Source: a virus. Taken from it: a stretch of 41,063 nucleotides of DNA. Below the pieces are notes generated by a model that saw nothing but the letters and a program-made list of their open reading frames with translations, had not been told where the DNA came from and did no database searches. Positions 35,424 to 41,063 of this stretch are shown piece by piece. The position numbers and the translations under genes were made by a program. How positions within the stretch are numbered: the first letter of the stretch is position 1; each line of letters starts with the position of its first letter. Location: positions 1 to 41,063 of IMG/VR virus record IMGVR_UViG_3300031670_000003; one strand, 5' to 3'.

Positions 35424-37088
35424 TCAGGGTCGCGGTACAGCGGGGGGCGGGTTTTCGCCCCCATTTTCGCCATCGGGGGGTGCGCTCAGTTCAGCCCAGA
35501 CCTGGCTGATCCAAGCGGGGAACTCCGGGTGGTTCAGCACCGGCCGCATGCCGGGGTAGGCGGTGCGGAGATGCCCCAGGACCATCGCATTCCCCCACCA
35601 CTCGCCGTAGGGAGCGAGCTGGGTCTTGAGGCCCTGCACGATCTGCGGGAACCCGGTCATGAGGGTCACGGCCGCGTCCTGCGGATCGTCGCCGCCGAAG
35701 TACATCGAGGTGAGCGCGTCAATGAACAGCTCCATCTGCGCGGCCCCCTTCGCCGCTTCCATCTGCTGCGCCTGCACCTGCGCCTGCTCATCGGCGGAGG
35801 GAGGAGCCTGCGAAGGCAGCTCCGCCATCGGATCAGGACCGGCCGGATTCGGCGCAGCCCCCCGCTGGCGGTCAATGAGCGCCGCCCGGAGCCGGGCCTC
35901 GTGGCTGAGCCGCTCCAGGCTGTTGCGGTGTTGTTGGGCGACGAAGGCGCCGATGCCGTTGACCAGCGCCGGCAATTGCGGGAGCAACGGCGCCACCAGC
36001 TCCCGAATCCAGGAACCACCGTCGCCGCCCCTGGAAGCGGGCACCACCTCCGGCACCACCGTCTCCGTCGCTCGGAGCATGAGCGCCTTGGCGACTTCAT
36101 CGAACGGGCCGGCCTCCCGCTTCGGCGCCATCTCCTGCACGATCTTCTGGAGAGTCAGCATCTCGCGGAGCTGGTCGAGGCCGGACTTCTGCGGTTCGGT
36201 GGCGATGGGCTTGGCTTCGATCTGCTTGAGCACCATGCCCAGGAGCATCTCGATCAGCTTGTCGCTGCCTCCCCCGTTGGGCTGGGAACGCATCTCGATC
36301 ACCTGGCGCATGGACTGCATGAGCATCTCGGTGGACGCCTGCTGCCCGGTGCGGATGGTTTCGGCGAAGGAAGCGAGAGCCTGCGCCTGCGGAGCCTCGG
36401 CCCGGTCAATCTGCCGCTGGAGAAGATCGAGCACAGTGCCGATCTCGCTCCGCTCCCCGGACAGCGGGGCTTGGGGATGCTGCTGGTTCGGGTTCGCCCG
36501 GCGGGCAGCCGCGGCCTCCTCGTCGGTGTACTTGGGCGGGCCGGCGATGACGTACTCGGCCTCCATGAGCGCGTCCCACTTGTTGCCGCCGGTGGGCTTC
36601 TCCTGGAGGAACACGCTGAAGAGACCGCCGCCGTAGTGGGAGCGGAGGTAGGATTCGTCAAACTCTTCTTGGGAGAAGGGACCGCTGATCCGGTCAATCC
36701 AGGTGCGCCCGGAATCGGCCTTCATCAGCGCCTTCATGTCTTTTGAGATGTCCTTGCGGTAGATCACCAGCCGATGCTCCTGCCACCAGGCATCATTGGC
36801 GTCGGGGCTGTTGACCAGATCGGCCAGCGAGAGCGGGCCGGAGTCGGCGCGGGCGGAGCGGGAAGCGTGGGGCTTGGACTTCTTCGGCCGGCGCGGGCGT
36901 GAGGCGGGCTCGGGATCGTCCTCGAACTCGTCCACGTCCTCCATATCAGGGTAGAGCGCCGTTCCTCCAACGTCTCCTAGGTCCGCGATGGTGTGGACTT
37001 CGGGATCGGCGGGGGTTTCCAGTTCAAGCGTCTCGCCGGACACGTCCGGAGCGGGCTCATTGCGGGGTTTGCGCGGCTTTTTCGCCAT
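35424..37088 (-). CDS. large charged protein of unknown function
   Basis: 554 residues from Met-Ala-Lys-Lys-Pro-Arg-Lys-Pro, with AAGGAG upstream. A disordered Lys/Arg/Pro and Glu/Asp-rich N-terminus (to about 85) is followed by a folded part with Trp-Ile-Asp-Arg-Ile-Ser-Gly-Pro-Phe and Tyr-Gly-Gly-Gly-Leu-Phe-Ser-Val, a layout I associate with uncharacterised phage proteins. Then come long Gln/Met/Ala/Leu helices and a C-terminal Trp-rich region. No ATPase motif. Lying alone between the origin-like region and a divergent promoter, it could be a DNA-binding or morphogenesis factor. Confidence 0.65.
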   Translation of the reverse strand: MAKKPRKPRNEPAPDVSGETLELETPADPEVHTIADLGDVGGTALYPDMEDVDEFEDDPEPASRPRRPKKSKPHASRSARADSGPLSLADLVNSPDANDAWWQEHRLVIYRKDISKDMKALMKADSGRTWIDRISGPFSQEEFDESYLRSHYGGGLFSVFLQEKPTGGNKWDALMEAEYVIAGPPKYTDEEAAAARRANPNQQHPQAPLSGERSEIGTVLDLLQRQIDRAEAPQAQALASFAETIRTGQQASTEMLMQSMRQVIEMRSQPNGGGSDKLIEMLLGMVLKQIEAKPIATEPQKSGLDQLREMLTLQKIVQEMAPKREAGPFDEVAKALMLRATETVVPEVVPASRGGDGGSWIRELVAPLLPQLPALVNGIGAFVAQQHRNSLERLSHEARLRAALIDRQRGAAPNPAGPDPMAELPSQAPPSADEQAQVQAQQMEAAKGAAQMELFIDALTSMYFGGDDPQDAAVTLMTGFPQIVQGLKTQLAPYGEWWGNAMVLGHLRTAYPGMRPVLNHPEFPAWISQVWAELSAPPDGENGGENPPPAVPRP

Positions 37089-37226
37089 GGTTTCGGGCTC
37101 CTTGCACACGGGTTTCCGGGGTGGTTCCCCGGTTCTGTTTTCGCCTATATATAGCATGGGTCATCTGTCATTGAGCGCAGAGCAGGGTTGTGGTACTGTG
37201 TTTCGTGTAGGGCGTACACTGACACC
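37089..37226. promoter_or_regulatory. divergent intergenic region with inverted repeat
   Basis: Separates the leftward 554-residue gene from the rightward regulator operon. It contains TATATATA near 37146 (a likely -10 for one direction) and the inverted repeat GTGTA-GGGCG-TACAC at 37205-37219, seven bases before the regulator's start. That is a natural place for autoregulation by the winged-helix protein. Confidence 0.55.
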
Positions 37227-37553
37227 ATGACCCCTCACTCGGTCCCCCGCGAGCCCGCCACGGTCGTCCAGGCAGCCCAGGCGCCCCGCCGGCCGGTGAT
37301 CGTGGGCGGGATTGAACAGCACGATGAGCGCACGCCAATTGAGCGGCTATGGCTGACGCCGCGCAGAACCAAGTACCTGATCGAGCTGCTGGACGGCCCC
37401 AGGACAACGAACGAGGCGCTACAGTACCTCGCCCGCGTGGGCCTAGTGCAGCGCAATGAGCGGGGGGAGTACAGCTTGACCGAACCAAGGGGAAGAGAAC
37501 TGGCGGAGTGGATCAGGGAGCGCAAGCCGCCGCTCAGGGGGAAGGGGTACTGA
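37227..37553 (+). CDS. winged-helix transcriptional regulator candidate
   Basis: 108 residues from Met-Thr-Pro-His-Ser-Val. After a disordered start, residues 45-100 hold a helix-turn-helix and wing: Thr-Lys-Tyr-Leu-Ile-Glu-Leu-Leu-Asp-Gly, Thr-Thr-Asn-Glu-Ala-Leu-Gln-Tyr-Leu, Leu-Val-Gln-Arg-Asn-Glu-Arg-Gly-Glu-Tyr-Ser-Leu-Thr. The layout is MarR/PadR-like. First gene of the rightward operon, next to an inverted repeat. DNA binding is likely; target and effect are unknown. Confidence 0.7.
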   Translation: MTPHSVPREPATVVQAAQAPRRPVIVGGIEQHDERTPIERLWLTPRRTKYLIELLDGPRTTNEALQYLARVGLVQRNERGEYSLTEPRGRELAEWIRERKPPLRGKGY

Positions 37554-37555
37554 CA

Positions 37556-37792
37556 ATGCAACGCATCTTTACTCGCCGGGTGTTCGGCAAGGGCATGAGC
37601 GGAATCACCGTCGCACGTTCTTACGCTTTTTGCGCGAAATCCAAGGGCAAGAAGGCAAAGAAGCCTACAGTCTGCGCGAGTTGCCAGCACCGTATTGAAG
37701 TGGGGTGGGCGTTTGCATTCCAGTCCGATCGCGTCGTCCACTGGCCCGACTGTGTTCCGGGGCGGTCTGAACATTTCTGGGACAAACAATGA
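37556..37792 (+). CDS. small zinc-binding protein
   Basis: 78 residues. Lys-rich middle, then Val-Cys-Ala-Ser-Cys-Gln-His-Arg-Ile and His-Trp-Pro-Asp-Cys (about 44-70), a Cys-x2-Cys ... His-x3-Cys site. The gene at 39334 has a similar spacing. Overlaps the recombinase start by ATGA. Confidence 0.65.
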   Translation: MQRIFTRRVFGKGMSGITVARSYAFCAKSKGKKAKKPTVCASCQHRIEVGWAFAFQSDRVVHWPDCVPGRSEHFWDKQ

Positions 37793-38511
37793 GGGTCGCT
37801 CTCTACGCTCGTGTCTCCACCGCCAAGCGCAAAGGCGGGGATGCTCCCGCCGATGAACGGGACTACCAGCAGAACCCGGCTCTACAGCTTGAGCCCATGC
37901 GGGCCTATGCGGAGGCCCACGGCTGGACCATTGCCGGCCCCGTTGACCCCGACCACGGCCGCTGCTACTTTGACCGGGCATCGGGCGCCGACGCCAGCCG
38001 CCCCCAGTTCAACCGGATGCTGGAGGATGCAGGCCGCAAGAAGTTCGATGTGGTGATGTGCTGGAAGTTCGACCGGATCAGCCGCGGCACCCTACACCTG
38101 CTCCAGACCCTTGAGGCTCTTGACACCGCCGGGGTGGGGTTTGTGAGCTTGACGGAGAAGGTGGACACCACCACCCCGATGGGCCGAGCCATGTTCGGGA
38201 TCATCGCCGTGCTGGCTCAGTTCGAGCGAGAGCAGATCCAGGAGCGGATTCGAGCGGGGATCACCAGCGCCCGGAACCGGGGAGCGAAGTTCGGCCGGCC
38301 CAGGGTCATGGTCCCGGTGCTGTTGCTACAGCAGGACATGGAGGAGGGGATGAGCCTCACCGCCGCCGCGAAGAAGCGCGGGGTGATCCGGACCACCGCC
38401 GCCCGGTATCTGGCCCTCCAGACCCCCTCACCAAAAGTCCCCGGCACGGAACCCCCAAAACCCCAGCAAACTCGACAACCCAAAGGCCCCGAACCGGCCG
38501 GAACATTTTGA
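37789..38511 (+). CDS. serine recombinase (resolvase/invertase family)
   Basis: 240 residues. The catalytic Ser10 lies in Tyr-Ala-Arg-Val-Ser; later come Lys-Phe-Asp-Arg-Ile-Ser-Arg-Gly (about 91-98), Gly-Arg-Ala-Met-Phe-Gly and the long E-helix with Glu-Arg-Glu-Gln-Ile. A C-terminal helix-turn-helix (Ser-Leu-Thr-Ala-Ala-Ala-Lys-Lys-Arg, then Thr-Thr-Ala-Ala-Arg-Tyr-Leu) and a Pro-rich tail follow. It is resolvase-sized, lacking the large domain of serine integrases. It may resolve genome multimers or invert a segment; some small serine recombinases also integrate phages. Confidence 0.92.
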   Translation: MRVALYARVSTAKRKGGDAPADERDYQQNPALQLEPMRAYAEAHGWTIAGPVDPDHGRCYFDRASGADASRPQFNRMLEDAGRKKFDVVMCWKFDRISRGTLHLLQTLEALDTAGVGFVSLTEKVDTTTPMGRAMFGIIAVLAQFEREQIQERIRAGITSARNRGAKFGRPRVMVPVLLLQQDMEEGMSLTAAAKKRGVIRTTAARYLALQTPSPKVPGTEPPKPQQTRQPKGPEPAGTF

Positions 38512-38521
38512 GGTGATTTTG

Positions 38522-38977
38522 GTGAGACTGAACCCCCATATTGTGCTGCTGGTGGCGGACCTGGTTTGCGCCGGCATCCTGGCGGGGTTCGCAGTTGAAG
38601 TTGTCCGGTTGTTCCGCAGCAAGGAGTACGAGCCCGAAAAGGAGACCACCATCCCACCCCCAAAGGAGAACTCAATGCCCGGTGATCTCGATGCTCAACC
38701 ATGCCCAACGTTTGTGGTGCTGACGCTACCCTGCATTCTCCCGACTGGACACGAAGGTCTGCATCGCACGTGCGACCCCACCAGCGTAGCCGGAAAATCG
38801 GAAGTGATCGGCTACCCTGTTACCCCAAACCGCTTATGCGCCGACTGCCTTTCCTGCGAACGGGATTGGGTTCAAGGCGGCGGGAAAAGCTGCGGCAAAC
38901 CCTTCGAGGACGTAGAGAAGTGCATGCAGGTCTGCACACGCCCGTTGAATCATGATGACTGTTGTGCTCGAATCTGA
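38522..38977 (+). CDS. membrane-anchored Cys-rich protein, possible dual start
   Basis: 151 residues from GTG with GAGGTGAT upstream. A hydrophobic helix (Ile-Val-Leu-Leu-Val-Ala-Asp-Leu-Val-Cys-Ala-Gly-Ile-Leu, about 7-27), a linker, then a Cys/His region with Leu-Pro-Thr-Gly-His-Glu-Gly-Leu-His and Cys-Ala-Asp-Cys, ending Asp-Asp-Cys-Cys. An in-frame ATG at 38674 has its own AAAGGAG site, so a soluble 101-residue form lacking the helix may also be made. Function unknown. Confidence 0.65.
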   Translation: MRLNPHIVLLVADLVCAGILAGFAVEVVRLFRSKEYEPEKETTIPPPKENSMPGDLDAQPCPTFVVLTLPCILPTGHEGLHRTCDPTSVAGKSEVIGYPVTPNRLCADCLSCERDWVQGGGKSCGKPFEDVEKCMQVCTRPLNHDDCCARI

Positions 38978-38998
38978 TAAACCAAAAAGGAGACCACC

Positions 38999-39175
38999 AT
39001 GCCCACGCCCGAACGAGTTGACCTGTGCCGCTTTGAAGTTGACGGCGCCCCCTGCCTGCTTACCGCCCGCCACACCGGCGAGCACATCTCGATCCTCACC
39101 CCGGCAGAGGATGAGCCGGATGAAGTGGACCTGGACGATGAGGAGTCCGATGAAGACGGAGACGATGAGGAGTAG
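38999..39175 (+). CDS. small acidic protein with Cys/His motif
   Basis: 58 residues with a strong AAAAGGAG site. It begins Met-Pro-Thr-Pro-Glu-Arg-Val-Asp-Leu-Cys, has a second Cys and His-Thr-Gly-Glu-His (about 26-30), then a nearly continuous Asp/Glu tail. The Cys-x8-Cys ... His-x3-His core resembles the zinc motif of its neighbours. The acidic tail could mimic nucleic acid. Confidence 0.65.
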   Translation: MPTPERVDLCRFEVDGAPCLLTARHTGEHISILTPAEDEPDEVDLDDEESDEDGDDEE

Positions 39176-39196
39176 CCGCCAACCCCGCCCCGCGCC

Positions 39197-39337
39197 ATGC
39201 GCCCCCCAGACGAAGATTGCCGGGTCGTCTGCGGGGGCGCTGCGCGCCCCCTTGCGCCCGGTCAACTTCGCCCGTGGCCCCCTAGGCGCATCCGCAACGG
39301 CGCGGCGGGTCGGGGCGGCTGTGGGAGGAACCCGTGA
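39197..39337 (+). CDS. possible 46-residue Pro/Arg-rich protein
   Basis: Starts Met-Arg-Pro-Pro-Asp-Glu-Asp-Cys and ends in a GTGA overlap with the next gene. No ribosome site is seen and composition is GC-driven. Listed because the overlap style fits. Confidence 0.25.
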   Translation: MRPPDEDCRVVCGGAARPLAPGQLRPWPPRRIRNGAAGRGGCGRNP

Positions 39338-39615
39338 GCGCTAGACCTGGCGACGGCAGCCGCACACACACTGAGCCCCGCGGTGTTGGACGCTTGCTCC
39401 CCCCAATCTACAGGCGGGGGAGCACCTCCTCCGGGTTCTTTCGCGCCAGCGCACCCGGAGTCTGCGCTGCCTGCGGGGGCGCCTTTGAGATCAAGGCGAT
39501 GGTTCGACTTGACACTTTTGGGAAATTTCTTCACAAGGGGTGCCACCTCCCTCCAGCCCCGGACAGGTGGGAAAAGGATTCTGCGCCTGGCGGGGCGGCT
39601 GGTCCCCGGTTCTGA
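39334..39615 (+). CDS. small zinc-binding protein
   Basis: 93 residues from GTG with GGGAGG upstream. Val-Cys-Ala-Ala-Cys-Gly-Gly-Ala-Phe (about 43-51) and His-Lys-Gly-Cys-His (about 68-72) give the same Cys-x2-Cys ... His-x2-Cys plan as the gene at 37556. The N- and C-terminal parts look disordered. Confidence 0.5.
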   Translation: MSARPGDGSRTHTEPRGVGRLLPPIYRRGSTSSGFFRASAPGVCAACGGAFEIKAMVRLDTFGKFLHKGCHLPPAPDRWEKDSAPGGAAGPRF

Positions 39616-39632
39616 TTGCGAAGGAGGATTCC

Positions 39633-40025
39633 ATGAGATGCGACCGGATGGTTGACACCAGTTCCTATACCCCCAACGTTGAAGGCGTTCCCCCGCAGCG
39701 GTCTCTTGGGCGGTGCACGCTCTCATTTTTCCACCGGGGGGTGTGCTCGCTTGCCGACCCGCCCCGCGAATCCCCGCCGCGCTGCAATGCCCTTCACGAC
39801 AATGGTATTTCTCCGGGCAGCCGCTTCTGTGAATTGCCATTCGGACACACCACTCCGCACTACACGCACGGTCAGTCGTGGGGTGCTTCTTCGGCGCCGC
39901 CGGCGTGGTGTGGGGCCCCCGGTCCCGGCGTGGCCGTGTGCAAGCTGCCCCCGGGCCATGCTGTGCTCCCTGCTGCCATCCACAGCGATGGCGTTGTGGT
40001 CTGGTCGGCAAATGAAGGGCGCTAA
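39633..40025 (+). CDS. Cys/His-rich protein with two GHxxxH repeats
   Basis: 130 residues with a perfect AAGGAGG site. Several short Cys/His units: Phe-Cys-Glu-Leu-Pro-Phe-Gly-His-Thr-Thr-Pro-His and Val-Cys-Lys-Leu-Pro-Pro-Gly-His-Ala, each a Cys-x-Leu-Pro-x-Gly-His motif. It belongs with the GHxGxH group at 31700, 38522 and 38999. Start fixed by the ribosome site. Function unknown. Confidence 0.7.
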   Translation: MRCDRMVDTSSYTPNVEGVPPQRSLGRCTLSFFHRGVCSLADPPRESPPRCNALHDNGISPGSRFCELPFGHTTPHYTHGQSWGASSAPPAWCGAPGPGVAVCKLPPGHAVLPAAIHSDGVVVWSANEGR

Positions 40026-40242
40026 TCCAATCCGCCGCTGGCTCAGGTTCCACGCCGTGGTCCACAGGTGGGAGATCCTGGAGTGGCTCCGCTACAGGCA
40101 CCTCACCCGCTCCGAACGCCCCGAACCCGGCTCCAGCGCCCATCTCGCCGACTTCCGCCGCTGGTGCCACGCCGGCAACTGCGCGGAGCGGCTGTACCGG
40201 TACCGGATCGCAGGCCGCGCGTTCTTCGACCCGTTCGAATAG
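40012..40242 (+). CDS. small Trp/Arg-rich protein
   Basis: 76 residues from Met-Lys-Gly-Ala-Asn-Pro-Ile-Arg-Arg-Trp. Basic, with many Trp, Tyr and His (Trp-Glu-Ile-Leu-Glu-Trp-Leu-Arg-Tyr-Arg-His) and two Cys. Overlaps the previous gene by 14 bases. Predicted helical. Unknown. Confidence 0.6.
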   Translation: MKGANPIRRWLRFHAVVHRWEILEWLRYRHLTRSERPEPGSSAHLADFRRWCHAGNCAERLYRYRIAGRAFFDPFE

Positions 40243-40252
40243 GAGGCCCCGC

Positions 40253-40546
40253 ATGCTCGATGTGCTCTACACCTACGGCCCAACCGGATTCAGCGGGCGC
40301 GCCATCTACACCTACATGCCTCCCCGCCCCCTGAGGTGGCTCCTGCGCTTCATCGTGGTCTCGGAACCGTGTACCCTCCCCTCGGTTGCCCCTGACAGGG
40401 ACGTGCGCCGGTGCGCGAGCATGTTCATCGGCCTCGGCTGGCAGGGGCGCAACGTGTTCATCTCCCGCTCCTGCCCGCTCGGCTGGATGCTCAATCTCCT
40501 TCTCCCGCCCCAGCCTCCCCGCCCCCCGTCCAGTATCGAGGTGTAG
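40253..40546 (+). CDS. small hypothetical protein
   Basis: 97 residues with TAGGAGG before the ATG. Contains Tyr-Thr-Tyr-Gly-Pro and a moderately hydrophobic middle with Trp, ending in a Pro-rich tail. Lies nine bases before the hydrolase gene, probably co-transcribed with it. No family recognised. Confidence 0.6.
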   Translation: MLDVLYTYGPTGFSGRAIYTYMPPRPLRWLLRFIVVSEPCTLPSVAPDRDVRRCASMFIGLGWQGRNVFISRSCPLGWMLNLLLPPQPPRPPSSIEV

Positions 40547-40555
40547 ACTGGGGCC

Positions 40556-41063
40556 ATGGCCTCCACCACCCTGGCCCAGCTCGCCGCCTCGATCTCCAAG
40601 GGGGAGGGGTACGGCGCTTCCCCCTCGAACCGCCCCACCCGCACGAACAACCCCGGCGATCTCACCGGCTCCGGGTATGCCGGCCAGATCGGCACCGACC
40701 CCCAGGGCTTCGCCATCTTCTCCTCGCCCCAGGCCGGCCAGCAAGCCCTCCAGCAGTACCTCTCCCAGCATCTGGACCAGGTTGGGTCCGGGAGCGGCCC
40801 CTACGGTTCACTGACGCCCTCCAGCACCCTCCAGGACTTCCTCAACGTCTACGCCGGGAACCCGGATGCGGGATATGTGAGCACCGTCGCCCAGGGTGTG
40901 GGCGTAGCCCCCACAACGACGCTGGGCGAGATCCAGGCCCTGCTCGGAGCCCAGGGGGTCGTGTCCCCCAGTTCCCCCGTTCCGGCCTCCCAGGGGACAA
41001 CCACGGGCCTGGATATAGGCCCTGTGGTCGCGGGGTGGGCTCCGGGATCTGCCGCGGGGGTGG
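40556..41063 (+). CDS. membrane-anchored peptidoglycan hydrolase, 5' part (continues at 1..199)
   Basis: The gene runs through the circular junction (40556 to 40944, then 1 to 199), 195 residues in all. Residues 1-125 are a lysozyme-like domain: candidate catalytic Glu17 in Lys-Gly-Glu-Gly-Tyr-Gly, Arg-Pro-Thr-Arg-Thr-Asn-Asn-Pro-Gly-Asp-Leu (26-36) and Gln-Gly-Phe-Ala-Ile-Phe. The pattern and Glu position match the endolysin at 17143. A Ser/Pro/Gly linker and C-terminal membrane helix follow, so it is probably carried in the virion and opens the cell wall at entry. Transcribed separately from the lysis cassette. Confidence 0.85.
   Translation, partial: MASTTLAQLAASISKGEGYGASPSNRPTRTNNPGDLTGSGYAGQIGTDPQGFAIFSSPQAGQQALQQYLSQHLDQVGSGSGPYGSLTPSSTLQDFLNVYAGNPDAGYVSTVAQGVGVAPTTTLGEIQALLGAQGVVSPSSPVPASQGTTTGLDIGPVVAGWAPGSAAGV
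40945..41063. repeat. terminal direct repeat (circular overlap), right copy
   Basis: Exact duplicate of bases 1-119. See that entry. Removing one copy gives a 40,944-base circle with an intact gene across the join. Confidence 0.93.

Noticed and set aside
35340-36746. Long rightward open frame starting in the origin-like region
   Set aside because: Leu/His/Arg/Gly-rich shadow of the 554-residue leftward gene, no ribosome site.
1-41063. tRNA and rRNA genes
   Set aside because: I looked for cloverleaf arms with TTCGA-type loops in noncoding gaps and saw none. Almost no noncoding space is long enough except 16090-16407 and 34920-35423.

Overview
The window reads as one complete, circularly permuted bacteriophage genome. 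Bases 1-119 are repeated exactly at 40945-41063, and one 195-codon gene stays open across the joined ends, so the unique circle is 40,944 bp. The DNA is GC-rich, genes are packed with 4-base ATGA/GTGA overlaps, ribosome binding sites are GGAGG-like, and replication genes are phage-type. The host is a bacterium. Exported proteins whose signal peptides end in A-Q hint at a high-GC group such as Acidobacteriota, but this is a weak inference.

Layout. (1) 0.2-3.5 kb, leftward: small proteins, several with Cys-pair zinc motifs and coiled coils. (2) 3.5-16.1 kb, leftward: replication, repair and expression. This holds two N6-adenine methyltransferases, a polymerase-only family A DNA polymerase, a SLOG-fold protein, a uracil-DNA glycosylase fused to a DEDD exonuclease, an ERCC4-type nuclease, a Sak4-like ATPase, a candidate ssDNA-binding protein, a DinG/Rad3-like helicase and an ECF sigma factor. 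(3) 16.4-17.0 kb: two small rightward genes ending at a strong bidirectional terminator. (4) 17.1-30.9 kb, leftward: lysis cassette, three proteins with N-terminal signal peptides, four beta-rich putative capsid/vertex proteins, a very basic Arg-Asn-Pro protein, a 704-residue protein with repeated (K/R)xNP motifs, a J-domain protein, a papain/transglutaminase-fold protein and a run of proteins with one transmembrane helix near the C-terminus. (5) 31.1-34.1 kb, leftward: tiny accessory genes behind a good sigma70-type promoter, four of them preceded by copies of one structured leader. (6) 34.9-35.4 kb: AT-richer noncoding DNA with repeated palindromes, the best origin candidate. (7) 35.4-37.1 kb: a 554-residue unknown. 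(8) 37.2 kb through the junction to 0.2 kb, rightward: winged-helix regulator, serine recombinase, small zinc-binding proteins and a membrane-anchored peptidoglycan hydrolase.

How it fits together. I find no terminase, portal, tape measure, tail tube or baseplate protein. Instead there are several single-helix membrane proteins, small beta-rich structural candidates, a membrane-anchored muralytic enzyme and a separate soluble endolysin. The simplest reading is a tailless, membrane-containing icosahedral dsDNA phage, large for that class, with its own polymerase and sigma factor. No packaging ATPase is recognisable. The virion-type assignment is inference; the gene content is read directly.
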